This document shows, one piece after another, positions 1 through 8,361 of a stretch of DNA of 64,000 bases (position 1 is the first letter of the stretch; each line of letters begins with the position of its first letter). The position numbers and the translations under genes were made by a program. The notes beneath the pieces were generated by a model. That model was given only the letters and a program-made list of their open reading frames with translations, searched no databases and was not told the origin of the DNA. Location of the stretch: NCBI GenBank assembly GCA_031732755.1, contig JAVMKI010000052.1, positions 1 to 64,000 of the forward strand, read 5' to 3'. Origin of the DNA: Contendibacter sp031732755 (GTDB lineage: Bacteria > Pseudomonadota > Gammaproteobacteria > Competibacterales > Competibacteraceae).

Positions 1-36
1 AAAGAAGCCGCTTGAACCGGCCATTTCATCGATGCA

Positions 37-552
37 TCACTTTGAATCACACCCTCCGCCATTGGGGCGCAGCAGATGGTGTTCTTCCAAATAGCGGCCC
101 CGCTCGGCAATCGCCGCGACCCAAGCCGAAGCCGATGGCGCGCGTTGCGCCGATAATTGCCGCTCGTGCGCGGCCCGTACTTCCGGTGGCAATAGCAAGT
201 CCACCGCAATCCCCAGCAGCGCGTCCGATGCACAGCCCAGTTCCCGATACGCCGCTGTGTTAGCTTGCACGATGATGCCATTTGGATCGGTCACCACCAG
301 CACATCCTGGATGCTCCCCAGCACCTGCCCCACGAATCTGGATAGATCCCGTTCGCGCTTCATCGCCTGGTCGAGCTGCATCCGATCCGCCCGCGCCGTA
401 TCGAGAATCTGATCGACGCGCTGGATCAGCGACAGGAACGTCTGATCCTCTTTTGCCACCACGCGCCGCAACGCCTCAAGGTCTTCTCGCAAGCGCGCGG
501 TTTCAGGGATCGCCAGAATATGCCCAGGCTGTTTGGAATCAGTATCGGTCAT
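37..552 (-). CDS. PAS-domain sensor protein, probably frameshifted near its 3' end
   Basis: Begins MTDTDSKQPG. Residues about 15-75 look like a coiled coil, and a PAS fold starts around residue 77 (VLGSIQDVLVVTDPNGIIVQ, then the AYRELG segment typical of PAS cores). PAS domains bind small ligands or cofactors and normally sit upstream of a kinase or cyclic-di-GMP output. The frame stops after LLRPNGGGCDSK, in the middle of the fold. Skipping one G in the GGAGGG near positions 53-58 opens a frame that runs to the window edge and reads GVIQSDASMKWPVQAAS, which resembles the usual DGS..PV..S strand of a PAS domain. A frameshift or sequencing error is therefore likely, and the output domain would lie outside the window. 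The ligand cannot be told. Confidence 0.6.
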   Translation of the reverse strand: MTDTDSKQPGHILAIPETARLREDLEALRRVVAKEDQTFLSLIQRVDQILDTARADRMQLDQAMKRERDLSRFVGQVLGSIQDVLVVTDPNGIIVQANTAAYRELGCASDALLGIAVDLLLPPEVRAAHERQLSAQRAPSASAWVAAIAERGRYLEEHHLLRPNGGGCDSK

Positions 553-906
553 GGGGGTCTCGGCTTCGAAGCGGGCGAGCGATGGTGGTTGCGGCCATGG
601 GCGCTACACGGTCCACCAGGGACGAAAGTCCGACGTGGAAAGCTCTGGAGCGTCGTCGCCGCCACCAGGCAAGTTGGGTAGCCCCGAACACCGTCGCTGG
701 CGCGTGGGTTACTCAAGAAAACCGACCATCATGAATCCATCATCATCCGGCTTAATGCAGTAATTATTCTACTGGAAATTTTCCTGGCCGATGCAGCGCC
801 GGATTGCGAGAATTATCGATTGTCCGTCATTTTGACCAGGCTGGCGCGTGAATCATGGCAGCGCAACCTGTTCGTGGAAAGCGTTTCCCAGCCATGACGC
901 ATCCCC
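553..906. other. 354-bp intergenic region between divergent PAS and ABC genes
   Basis: No convincing protein-coding frame on either strand. It must hold the promoters of both divergent genes. The left half contains nested inverted repeats, annotated separately at 587-666. The right half (about 750-850) is more AT-rich and promoter-like, but I could not fix a -35/-10 pair with confidence. Confidence 0.6.
587..666 (+). other. Candidate structured RNA element (multi-stem with GNRA loop)
   Basis: Outer arms 587-595 and 658-666 pair in 8 of 9 positions. Inside, 612-638 folds as TCCAC/GTGGA, a symmetrical CAG/GAC internal loop, then GGAC/GTCC closed by a GAAA tetraloop. A second hairpin lies at 642-651 (GCTCTGGAGC). 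The GNRA loop exists only when read on the plus strand, towards the ABC ATPase gene. No known riboswitch class was recognised; the folding was done by eye. Confidence 0.25.
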
Positions 907-924
907 ATGAAGGTGAAGCTTATT

Positions 925-2547
925 GTGACCGAATCCCCTCCCCTCCTTGAGATCCACGATCTGTCCGTTTCCTTCGGAACGCTGCCCGCGGTAAAACAGG
1001 TCTCGTTCGCTCTCCATCGCGGCGAGACGCTGGCGTTGGTGGGCGAAAGCGGTTCTGGCAAGTCGGTGTCGGCGCTCTCCATCCTGCGATTGTTGCCCTA
1101 TCCCCACGCCCGCCATCCGAGCGGTAGCATCCGTCTGCGCGGCGAGGAGTTGCTAAACGCGGCCCCGGCCCGTTTGCGCGAGGTGCGTGGTAACCAAATC
1201 GCCATGATTTTCCAGGAACCGATGACCTCGCTCAACCCACTGCATTCCATCGAGAAGCAGATTGGCGAGACCTTATCGCTGCACAAGGGATTGAGCGGCG
1301 CACGGCGGCGCGCGCGGATTCGGGAGTTGCTGGAACTGGTCGGTTTGCCTGACGCCGCGCATCGCCTGAACGCCTTGCCGCATGAATTGTCCGGTGGCCA
1401 ACGCCAGCGGGTGATGATCGCCATGGCCCTAGCCAATGAGCCTGACATTCTTATCGCCGACGAGCCGACCACCGCGCTCGATGTCACGATCCAGGCACAG
1501 ATCCTCAAACTGCTCAAGGAGTTGCAGGCGCGGTTCGGCATGGCGATCCTGTTCATCACTCACGACCTGAGCATCGTTCGCAAAATGGCGGATCGCGTAT
1601 GCGTGATGCGCGCCGGCGAGGTGGTGGAAACGGGGGCGGTCGGCGACCTGTTCGCTAACCCGCGGCATCCGTACACCCAGCAGTTGCTGGCGGCGGAACC
1701 GAAAGGCGAGCCGCCGCCAGCACCGGACGATGCGCCGGAGGTGATCGCCAGTGACGGATTGAAAGTCTGGTTTCCGCTCAAGCACGGGGTGTTGCAGCGA
1801 GTGGTGAATCACGTCAAGGCAGTGGACGGCGTCAGCGTGCGCGTGCGCGAAGGCCAGACCCTGGGCGTGGTGGGAGAGAGCGGCTCCGGCAAAACCACGC
1901 TGGGGCTGGCGCTGCTGCGGCTGTTGGCCAGCGAAGGCGCGATCCGGTTCGAGGGCCAGCGCATCGATGACAGACCCGGCAAGGCCTTGCGCCCGCTGCG
2001 CAAGGCGATGCAGATGGTGTTTCAGGACCCATTCGGCTCGCTCAGCCCCCGGTTGTCGGTCGGTGAGATCGTCGAGGAGGGATTGCTGGTACATGGCCTG
2101 GCCAATGATCATGCCGCCCGCCGCGCCCGCGTGGGTCAGGCGCTGGAAGAGGTCGGGTTGGACCCAGCGACCCAGGACCGTTACCCGCACGAATTTTCCG
2201 GCGGTCAACGCCAGCGCATCGCCATCGCCCGCGCCTTGGCCTTACAGCCGCGCCTGCTGGTTCTGGACGAACCGACCAGTGCGCTGGACGTGTCGGTGCA
2301 GGCGCAGATCGTGGATTTGCTGCGCGAGTTGCAACGCCGCCACCGACTGGCCTATGTGTTCATTAGTCACGATCTACGGGTGGTGCGCGCGCTGGCCAAC
2401 TACCTGCTCGTGATGAAGAACGGCCGGGTGGTGGAAGCGGGTCCGGCGCGGCGGGTATTCGGCGCGCCTCAACATCCGTACACCCAAGCCTTGCTGGCGG
2501 CGGCGTTGAACCTGGAGACGGCCAGCGACGGCGCGGTGTCGAGCTGA
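925..2547 (+). CDS. Dipeptide/oligopeptide ABC transporter, fused double ATP-binding protein (YejF/DppDF type)
   Basis: Two complete ABC ATPase domains in one chain, energising uptake of short peptides or similar solutes with a binding protein and two permeases. Counting from the longer ATG at 907, the Walker A motifs GESGSGKS/GESGSGKT lie at about 46-53 and 323-330, the signatures (L/F)SGGQRQR at about 161 and 430, each followed by a Walker B ending DEPT. Both halves end with the HPYTQ segment of the OppD/F C-terminal extension. I prefer the GTG at 925 because AAGGTGAAG sits just upstream of it, and MTESPPLLEI is the usual type of N-terminus; the ATG at 907 lacks a good ribosome site. No permease or binding-protein gene lies next to it, so the subunit is an orphan. 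Confidence 0.9.
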   Translation: MTESPPLLEIHDLSVSFGTLPAVKQVSFALHRGETLALVGESGSGKSVSALSILRLLPYPHARHPSGSIRLRGEELLNAAPARLREVRGNQIAMIFQEPMTSLNPLHSIEKQIGETLSLHKGLSGARRRARIRELLELVGLPDAAHRLNALPHELSGGQRQRVMIAMALANEPDILIADEPTTALDVTIQAQILKLLKELQARFGMAILFITHDLSIVRKMADRVCVMRAGEVVETGAVGDLFANPRHPYTQQLLAAEPKGEPPPAPDDAPEVIASDGLKVWFPLKHGVLQRVVNHVKAVDGVSVRVREGQTLGVVGESGSGKTTLGLALLRLLASEGAIRFEGQRIDDRPGKALRPLRKAMQMVFQDPFGSLSPRLSVGEIVEEGLLVHGLANDHAARRARVGQALEEVGLDPATQDRYPHEFSGGQRQRIAIARALALQPRLLVLDEPTSALDVSVQAQIVDLLRELQRRHRLAYVFISHDLRVVRALANYLLVMKNGRVVEAGPARRVFGAPQHPYTQALLAAALNLETASDGAVSS

Positions 2548-2595
2548 TTCGGCGGCAGCCGTGGCTGGCGGCAGGAAATTTCGCTAACCCACCAA

Positions 2596-2627
2596 ATCAT
2601 AAAGCCGGCTTACGCCGGCTTTATGAT
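2596..2627. terminator. Bidirectional intrinsic terminator
   Basis: Perfect 14-bp inverted repeat (2596-2609 and 2614-2627) around the loop TTAC. The GCCGGC core is flanked by A-rich and T-rich arms, so it works for both converging genes, the ABC ATPase (+) and pckG (-). Confidence 0.9.
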
Positions 2628-2681
2628 GTCTTGCTTCCTTCCCAAAGCGCGGTTCTCGCGAACCGCGCGCTCGGCCAAGGC

Positions 2682-4532
2682 TTAGGCCGCAACCACCTTC
2701 CAAACTTCGGGCGCTTTTTCGACGCGCTTGCCGAACTCTTGGCGCTGTGCTTCGAGTTCTGGCGGCAACTTCTGGCCAAACTTGTCGAAGAAGCCCTTGA
2801 TTTCCTCGACTTCGCTGGCCGCCTCGGCGCGGTTGATGTTGGTGATGGCCGCGAATTGCTCCTTGGAGAAATCCAGACCTTGCAGATCCAGATCCTCGTA
2901 GCGCGGCATCAACCCGAACGGGCTTTCCACGGCGCCGACCTGGCCGTTGACCCGTTCCACGATCCACTTGAGGACGCGCATGTTCTGGCCGTAGCCCGGC
3001 CACGCGAATTTGCCATTGGCATCCTTGCGGAACCAGTTGGTGCGGAAGATCTGGGGCAGCTTAAGGCCAGACTTCTTGCCCATGTTGATCCAGTGGCCCC
3101 AGTACGCCGCCATGTTGTAGCCGCAGAACGGCAGCATGGCGAACGGATCGCGCCGGATGCCGGTCACGCCGATGGCCGCTGCCGTGGCTTCCGAACCCAT
3201 GGTGGCCGCCATGAACACCCCGTGGTTCCAGTCGTAGGCTTGGTAGACCAGCGGGAAGGTCTTGGACAGACGCCCACCGAAGATAAAGGCAGAAATCGGC
3301 ACACCGGCGGGGTCTTCCCAGGCCGGATCGATGGTCGGGCACTGCGAGGCGGGCGCGGTGAAACGGGAGTTGGCGTGCGCGCCCACCCGGCCGCTATCCG
3401 GCGTCCAGTCGTTACCCTGCCAATCGATGCCGTGCGCGGGCGCCGCGACACCCATGCCCTCCCACCACACGTCGCCGTCGTCGGTCAGCACGACGTTGGT
3501 GAAGATGGTGTTGGCCTTGATCGATTCCATCGCCATCGGATTAGAATCGTAAGAGGTGCCGGGCGCGACGCCAAAGAAGCCCGCTTCGGGGTTGATGGCG
3601 CGCAGCGTGCCATCGGGACGCGGCTTGATCCAGGCGATGTCGTCGCCGACGGTCAGCGCCTTCCAGTTGCCAAAGCCCTTGGGCGGCACGATCATGGCCA
3701 GGTTGGTCTTGCCGCAGGCGCTGGGGAACGCCGCCGCGACATAGGTCTTGTCGCCCTTGGGCGATTCGAGGCCCAGGATCAGCATGTGTTCGGCCAGCCA
3801 GCCTTCGTCGCGCGCCATCGCGGAGGCGATGCGCAAGGCCAGGCACTTCTTGCCAAGCAGGGCGTTGCCGCCGTAGCCGGACCCGTAGGACCAAATCTCG
3901 CGGGTTTCGGGATAATGGACGATGGCCTTGCGGCTGATGTCCGGCTCGCACGGCCACGGCACGTCCTTCTGGCCGGGGGCCAGCGGGGCACCGACCGAAT
4001 GCACGCACGGAATGAAGAAACCGTCGCTGCCCAGCGCGTCGAGCACCTTCTGGCCCATGCGGGTCATGATCCGCATGTTGACCACGACGTAGGCCGAGTC
4101 GGTGATCTCGATGCCGATCTGCGCGATCGGGCTGCCGATCGGCCCCATGCTAAAGGGAATGACGTACATGGTGCGGCCGCGCATGCAGCCGGCAAACTGT
4201 TCCTTAAGCTGCGCCCGCATTTCGGCGGGGGGTGCCCAATTGTTGGTCGGACCAGCGTCCTCCTTCGATTCCGAGCAGATGAAGGTGCGATCCTCGACCC
4301 GCGCCACGTCAGACGGATGCGAGCGAGCAAGATAGGAATTGGGCCGTTTTTCTTGATTCAGCTTGACGAAGGTGCCGGAGGCAACCATCTCGTCGCATAA
4401 TTGTTGATTTTCCGCGTCCGAACCGTCGACCCAGTGAATGCGGTCGGGTTGGGTCAGGGCGGCGATTTCATCCACCCATTGCAACAGCTTTTGGTTGTTG
4501 GTCCGATTTTTACCGTCATGAACGATTGCCAT
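2682..4532 (-). CDS. pckG: Phosphoenolpyruvate carboxykinase, GTP type
   Basis: Converts oxaloacetate and GTP to phosphoenolpyruvate, CO2 and GDP in the cytosol, linking the TCA cycle to gluconeogenesis. The protein is 616 residues, a normal length for the GTP class. It carries the P-loop PSACGKTN with the hyper-reactive cysteine near residue 273, the GDDIAW metal/nucleotide segment and the C-terminal NWFRKDANGKF block. The frame is open further upstream, but the ATG at 4532 gives MAIVHDGKNRTNN and has AGGAGAG in front of it. Enterobacteria use the unrelated ATP enzyme, so the GTP form is informative: it fits organisms that move carbon between TCA intermediates and glycogen. It is divergent from rnhA across 274 bp. 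Confidence 0.97.
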   Translation of the reverse strand: MAIVHDGKNRTNNQKLLQWVDEIAALTQPDRIHWVDGSDAENQQLCDEMVASGTFVKLNQEKRPNSYLARSHPSDVARVEDRTFICSESKEDAGPTNNWAPPAEMRAQLKEQFAGCMRGRTMYVIPFSMGPIGSPIAQIGIEITDSAYVVVNMRIMTRMGQKVLDALGSDGFFIPCVHSVGAPLAPGQKDVPWPCEPDISRKAIVHYPETREIWSYGSGYGGNALLGKKCLALRIASAMARDEGWLAEHMLILGLESPKGDKTYVAAAFPSACGKTNLAMIVPPKGFGNWKALTVGDDIAWIKPRPDGTLRAINPEAGFFGVAPGTSYDSNPMAMESIKANTIFTNVVLTDDGDVWWEGMGVAAPAHGIDWQGNDWTPDSGRVGAHANSRFTAPASQCPTIDPAWEDPAGVPISAFIFGGRLSKTFPLVYQAYDWNHGVFMAATMGSEATAAAIGVTGIRRDPFAMLPFCGYNMAAYWGHWINMGKKSGLKLPQIFRTNWFRKDANGKFAWPGYGQNMRVLKWIVERVNGQVGAVESPFGLMPRYEDLDLQGLDFSKEQFAAITNINRAEAASEVEEIKGFFDKFGQKLPPELEAQRQEFGKRVEKAPEVWKVVAA

Positions 4533-4723
4533 CTTGTGGACTCTCCTGTTGGTTACCGAGTGTGATGGAGTTGAAGCGCCTGCGAACGGAGCGGACAAGC
4601 CACCGTCCGCGCTGAAGATTGGTCGGGCGCGCCCCTGGGGGCCGGTTTCGCCATGGACGCTAAGGTTATCATCAAGCCATGCGGGATGCCACCGGAACGG
4701 CGTGGTTGAGCCATGGAAAGAGA

Positions 4724-4738
4724 CTATGACCGTCATAG
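4724..4738. promoter_or_regulatory. 15-bp palindrome between divergent pckG and rnhA
   Basis: CTATGAC-C-GTCATAG is a perfect inverted repeat with a single central base. It lies in the only intergenic space that can carry both promoters, 69 bp before rnhA and about 190 bp before pckG. It is operator-like, but no regulator family can be assigned. Confidence 0.4.
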
Positions 4739-4806
4739 CCCCCTCGCATAGGGACAGCTAAAATCTTGATCATCTCCACACGGAACGCTCGCTGACGAGG
4801 AATCTT

Positions 4807-5304
4807 GTGAACGACCGAAATGACCAGGCGGAACCCGTCGCTGGACACGACCGTGTGTTCCTGTTTACCGATGGGGCCTGTTCCGGCAATCCCGGCCCCG
4901 GTGGCTGGGGCGTGCTATTGCGCTATCGGGGGAGGGAAAAAGAGCTGTCGGGTGCCGAACCGACCACCACCAACAACCGAATGGAGTTGCTGGCGGTTAT
5001 CCGGGGGTTGGAGGCGCTGAAACGGCCGATGCGTGTGCATATTTGCACCGACAGCCAGTACGTCATGAAGGGCATCACGGAATGGCTGGCGGCCTGGAAA
5101 CGGCGTGGCTGGAAAACCGCCGACCGCCAGCCGGTCAAGAACGTGGACCTTTGGCGGCGGCTGGAGGCGGCCTTGGCCCCGCACCAGGCTGAATGGCAGT
5201 GGGTGCGCGGCCACAACGGCCATCCCGAGAACGAGCGGGTGGACCAACTGGCCACGGCCGCGTGCCATCGGTTGAAGACAAAAGAAATCCACAGCGACCC
5301 ATAG
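4807..5304 (+). CDS. rnhA: Ribonuclease HI
   Basis: Cleaves the RNA strand of RNA-DNA hybrids, removing R-loops and primers. 165 residues, with all catalytic landmarks: FTDGACSGNPGPGGWG (first Asp), NNRMELLAVI (Glu), TDSQYV (second Asp), and GHNGHPENERVD (the His loop and last Asp). The start is GTG with GAGGA upstream. Three bases separate its stop from dnaQ, so the two are one transcription unit; in E. coli the same two genes are neighbours but divergent. Confidence 0.96.
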   Translation: MNDRNDQAEPVAGHDRVFLFTDGACSGNPGPGGWGVLLRYRGREKELSGAEPTTTNNRMELLAVIRGLEALKRPMRVHICTDSQYVMKGITEWLAAWKRRGWKTADRQPVKNVDLWRRLEAALAPHQAEWQWVRGHNGHPENERVDQLATAACHRLKTKEIHSDP

Positions 5305-5307
5305 CCC

Positions 5308-6045
5308 ATGAACGCTCGCCAGATCGTCCTCGACACCGAAACCACGGGCCTTGAGCCCGCGCAGGGACATCGGATCATTGAAATTGGCTGCATCGAGTTG
5401 CTGAACCGGCGGCTGACCCGTCGTCAATTTCACGCTTATCTGCAACCCGACCGCGCCATTGACGCCGACGCCATCCGAGTGCACGGCATCACCAACGCGT
5501 TTCTCGCCAGCCAGCCGCGCTTTCCGGATATCGCCGACGAATTGCTGAATTTCATCCGGGGCGCCGAACTGATCATTCACAACGCGCCGTTCGATCTAGG
5601 GTTTCTCAGCCACGAATTGCGGCTATGCGGGCGCGGCCAGACTGTGCTGGAGCAGATTTGCACGGTCGAGGATACCTTGCTCATGGCCCGGCAGCGCCAT
5701 CCTGGCCAGCGCAACAGCCTGGATGCACTGTGCAAACGCTATGGGATCGACAATTCCCAGCGCACCCTGCACGGCGCGTTGCTGGACGCGGAAATCCTGG
5801 CCGATGTTTATCTGGCGATGACCCGCCAGCAGGATTCGCTGTTCGTGCCGCCAACCGCCGCTAACGCGATACCGGGCCGTGGCCCAACCCAACGGGCGGC
5901 GGCGCGTCAACATCGGCCATCGCTGGCGGTCATCCGCGCCGACGCGGGGGAATGCGCCGCTCATGCGTCCTATCTGGATCTGCTGGACAAAAGCAGTGGC
6001 GGTTCTTGCGTATGGCGGCGGCTGGATGCGGCGGAGTCGGTCTAG
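5308..6045 (+). CDS. dnaQ: DNA polymerase III epsilon subunit (proofreading exonuclease)
   Basis: 3'-5' exonuclease of the replicative polymerase, belonging to the DEDDh class. Exo I is LDTETTGLEP, Exo II is NAPFDLGFL, and Exo III is HGALLDAEILADVYL with the catalytic His. At 245 residues it matches the family; the tail after about residue 190 is the flexible linker to the alpha subunit and includes a variable S/G-rich end. Its last four bases overlap the end of the convergent epimerase gene. Confidence 0.94.
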   Translation: MNARQIVLDTETTGLEPAQGHRIIEIGCIELLNRRLTRRQFHAYLQPDRAIDADAIRVHGITNAFLASQPRFPDIADELLNFIRGAELIIHNAPFDLGFLSHELRLCGRGQTVLEQICTVEDTLLMARQRHPGQRNSLDALCKRYGIDNSQRTLHGALLDAEILADVYLAMTRQQDSLFVPPTAANAIPGRGPTQRAAARQHRPSLAVIRADAGECAAHASYLDLLDKSSGGSCVWRRLDAAESV

Positions 6046-7049
6046 ACCCGGTAATACTCCCGATACCAGGCCACGAAGCGGGCCACGCCGACTTCAATCG
6101 GCGTGCTGGGTTGGTAGCCGACATTCTGAACCAGCGCCTCGACATCGGCGTAGGTATCCGGCACATCGCCCGGTTGCATCGGCAGCAGGTTCTTGATCGC
6201 CTTGCGGCCCAGGCAGTCCTCCAGGACTTCGATGTAGCGCATCAACTCGACGGGCCGGTGACTGCCGATGTTATACAGTCGATAAGGCGCGCGACTGGTC
6301 GCCGAATCCGGAGTTTCGCTCGACCATTCGGGATTTGGCGTCGCCACTTGATCGAGCACTCGGATCACGCCTTCGACGATGTCATCAATGTAGGTGAAAT
6401 CGCGCCGATGATGCCCGTAATTGAATACTTCAATCGGTTCGCCGGCCAGAATGGCGCGGGTGAACAGAAACAGCGCCATGTCCGGTCGGCCCCAAGGACC
6501 GTAAACGGTAAAGAAGCGCAAGCCAGTGGTCGGCAGGCCGTAAAGATGGCTGTAGGTATGCGCCATCAACTCGTTGGCCTTTTTGGTGGCTGCGTACAGG
6601 CTGAGCGGATGATCGACGTTGTCGTGGACCGAGAACGGCATCCGGGTGTTGGCGCCGTATACCGAACTGGTTGAGGCGTATACCAGATGTTCGACTTCGT
6701 GATGGCGGCAGGCTTCCAGCACGTTGACGAAACCGACCAGATTGGAATCCACGTAGGCATGGGGATTCTGGATCGAATAGCGCACCCCGGCCTGCGCCGC
6801 CAGGTTCACCACCCGCTGCGGCCGGTGGCGGGCGAAAGCCCCCACGAGCGCTGCTCGATCCTCCAAACCCGCCCTCACCTCGGTAAATCCAGAGTGCGCC
6901 TGTAGCCGGGCCAGCCGCGCCCGCTTCAGGTTCACGTCGTAATAATCGTTCAGGTTATCGTAACCGACGACTTCATCGCCGCGCTCCAGCAAGCGTAAAG
7001 CTAGCGTGGAGCCGATGAAACCCGCGCTCCCCGTGACCAGAATTTTCAT
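6042..7049 (-). CDS. NAD-dependent sugar-nucleotide epimerase (UDP-glucuronate 4-epimerase-like)
   Basis: Extended short-chain dehydrogenase fold, 335 residues. Rossmann motif GSAGFIGS at residues 7-14; catalytic Y152-xxx-K156 in SLYAATKK; Thr/Ser partner in YASTSSVYG. The N-terminus with GYDNLNDYYDVNLKRARL is typical of UDP-glucuronate 4-epimerases and close UDP-GlcNAcA epimerases, which make galacturonate-type precursors for capsule, LPS or exopolysaccharide. Its ATG overlaps the stop of the upstream dehydrogenase (ATGA), so the two are translated together and probably act in sequence. The exact substrate is an inference from this pairing. Confidence 0.88.
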   Translation of the reverse strand: MKILVTGSAGFIGSTLALRLLERGDEVVGYDNLNDYYDVNLKRARLARLQAHSGFTEVRAGLEDRAALVGAFARHRPQRVVNLAAQAGVRYSIQNPHAYVDSNLVGFVNVLEACRHHEVEHLVYASTSSVYGANTRMPFSVHDNVDHPLSLYAATKKANELMAHTYSHLYGLPTTGLRFFTVYGPWGRPDMALFLFTRAILAGEPIEVFNYGHHRRDFTYIDDIVEGVIRVLDQVATPNPEWSSETPDSATSRAPYRLYNIGSHRPVELMRYIEVLEDCLGRKAIKNLLPMQPGDVPDTYADVEALVQNVGYQPSTPIEVGVARFVAWYREYYRV

Positions 7050-8323
7050 AGACGGCCATCCACGGCGGTAGCGGGAAAGAGATATTTCACATCGAACAAC
7101 ACGGCTCCAGGCTTGCCCAGTGCGCGAATACGCTCGACACCCAGTTCTCGAAACTGGCGGTGCGCCACCGCTAGAATGATGGCGTCGTAATGACCGGGTT
7201 TGGGTTCCGCCATCGGTTCGACGCCATATTCATGCACCGCCTCTTGTGGATTCACCCATGGGTCATGCACATCAACGTGGGCGTTGTAGTCGCGGAATTC
7301 CTGGATGATGTCCACCACTCGGGTATTACGCAAATCCGGGCAATTTTCCTTGAAGGTCAGCCCCATGATCAGCACCTTGGCGTCCATCACTGGAATGCGC
7401 TTCTGGGTCAGAAGCTTGACCACGCGTTGGGCCACGTAGGCGCCCATGCCATCGTTGGTGCGCCGACCGGCCAGGATCATTTCCGGGTGGAAGCCGATCT
7501 CCTGGGCCTTGTGGGTCAAATAGTAGGGATCCACGCCGATACAGTGGCCACCAACCAGGCCCGGTCGAAACGGCAAGAAATTCCACTTGGAACCAGCGGC
7601 CAGCAACACTTCCTCGGTGTCGATGCCCAAGCGGTTGAACAATAACGCCAGTTCGTTGATCAGGGCGATGTTGACGTCGCGCTGGGTGTTCTCGATCACC
7701 TTGGCGGCTTCCGCCACCCGGATGCTGGACGCCCGGTGCGTGCCGGCGGTGATGATGCGCCGGTACAGCGCGTCCACGAAATCGGCCACTTCGGGGGTGG
7801 AGCCGGAAGTGACCTTGCGGATGGTGGTGACGCGGTGTTCCTTGTCGCCGGGGTTGATGCGCTCCGGGCTGTAGCCGGCGAAAAAATCCACGTTGAAGCG
7901 CAGGCCCGATTCCCGTTCCAGGATCGGTACGCAGACCTCCTCGGTGGCGCCGGGGTAGACCGTGGATTCGTAAATCGCCACGTCCCCTGGTTTCAACAAC
8001 CGGCCCACCGTGGTGCTGGCCCCGATCAGTGGCCGAAAATCCGGGCGCTTGTGTTCGTCCACCGGGGTAGGCACCGTGATGACGTAGACGGTGCAGTCGG
8101 CCAAATCTTCAGGGCGGAAAGTGCAGTGCAAATGTTTAGCCTGCTGCAGTTCTTCCGGAGTGACTTCCAGCGTACTGTCGGTTCCGGCTTGCAATTCCCG
8201 AATACGCACCTCGTTGATGTCCAGGCCCAGCGTGGGAAACTGCTTGCCGAATTCGACCGCCAGCGGCAATCCGACGTAGCCGAGACCCACGATGCCGAGG
8301 CGGGCGGTGGCGAGATCAAGCAT
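7046..8323 (-). CDS. tviB: Nucleotide-sugar dehydrogenase (TviB/WbpO family, UDP-HexNAc 6-dehydrogenase)
   Basis: Oxidises the C6 hydroxyl of a UDP-hexose or UDP-N-acetylhexosamine to a uronic acid with NAD+. 425 residues. N-terminal Rossmann GIVGLGYVGLPL, the ESTVYPGATEE segment, catalytic Cys about residue 261 in VGGHCIGVDPYYL, and the C-terminal domain with MGLTFKENCPDLRNT. The HCIGVDPYYL signature marks the TviB/WbpA-O/WecC branch rather than Ugd, which has GGSCFPKD and is encoded separately at 52858. AAAGGAG precedes the ATG. metG lies 38 bp upstream in the same direction, so the sugar genes may be co-transcribed with it. The gene symbol is by family resemblance only. Confidence 0.88.
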   Translation of the reverse strand: MLDLATARLGIVGLGYVGLPLAVEFGKQFPTLGLDINEVRIRELQAGTDSTLEVTPEELQQAKHLHCTFRPEDLADCTVYVITVPTPVDEHKRPDFRPLIGASTTVGRLLKPGDVAIYESTVYPGATEEVCVPILERESGLRFNVDFFAGYSPERINPGDKEHRVTTIRKVTSGSTPEVADFVDALYRRIITAGTHRASSIRVAEAAKVIENTQRDVNIALINELALLFNRLGIDTEEVLLAAGSKWNFLPFRPGLVGGHCIGVDPYYLTHKAQEIGFHPEMILAGRRTNDGMGAYVAQRVVKLLTQKRIPVMDAKVLIMGLTFKENCPDLRNTRVVDIIQEFRDYNAHVDVHDPWVNPQEAVHEYGVEPMAEPKPGHYDAIILAVAHRQFRELGVERIRALGKPGAVLFDVKYLFPATAVDGRL

Positions 8324-8361
8324 CGGTCAGGCTCCTTTCTTTCAGGTTGTGATCGCGTGGG

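Noticed and set aside
2631..4400. 589-codon open frame antisense to pckG
   Set aside because: It mirrors the codon structure of a well-recognised gene in GC-rich DNA, has no ribosome site and no recognisable domain.
7046..8323. Calling this gene a second UDP-glucose dehydrogenase
   Set aside because: Its active-site segment GGHCIGVDPYYL is of the TviB/WbpO/WecC type, unlike the GGSCFPKD of the ugd gene at 52858.
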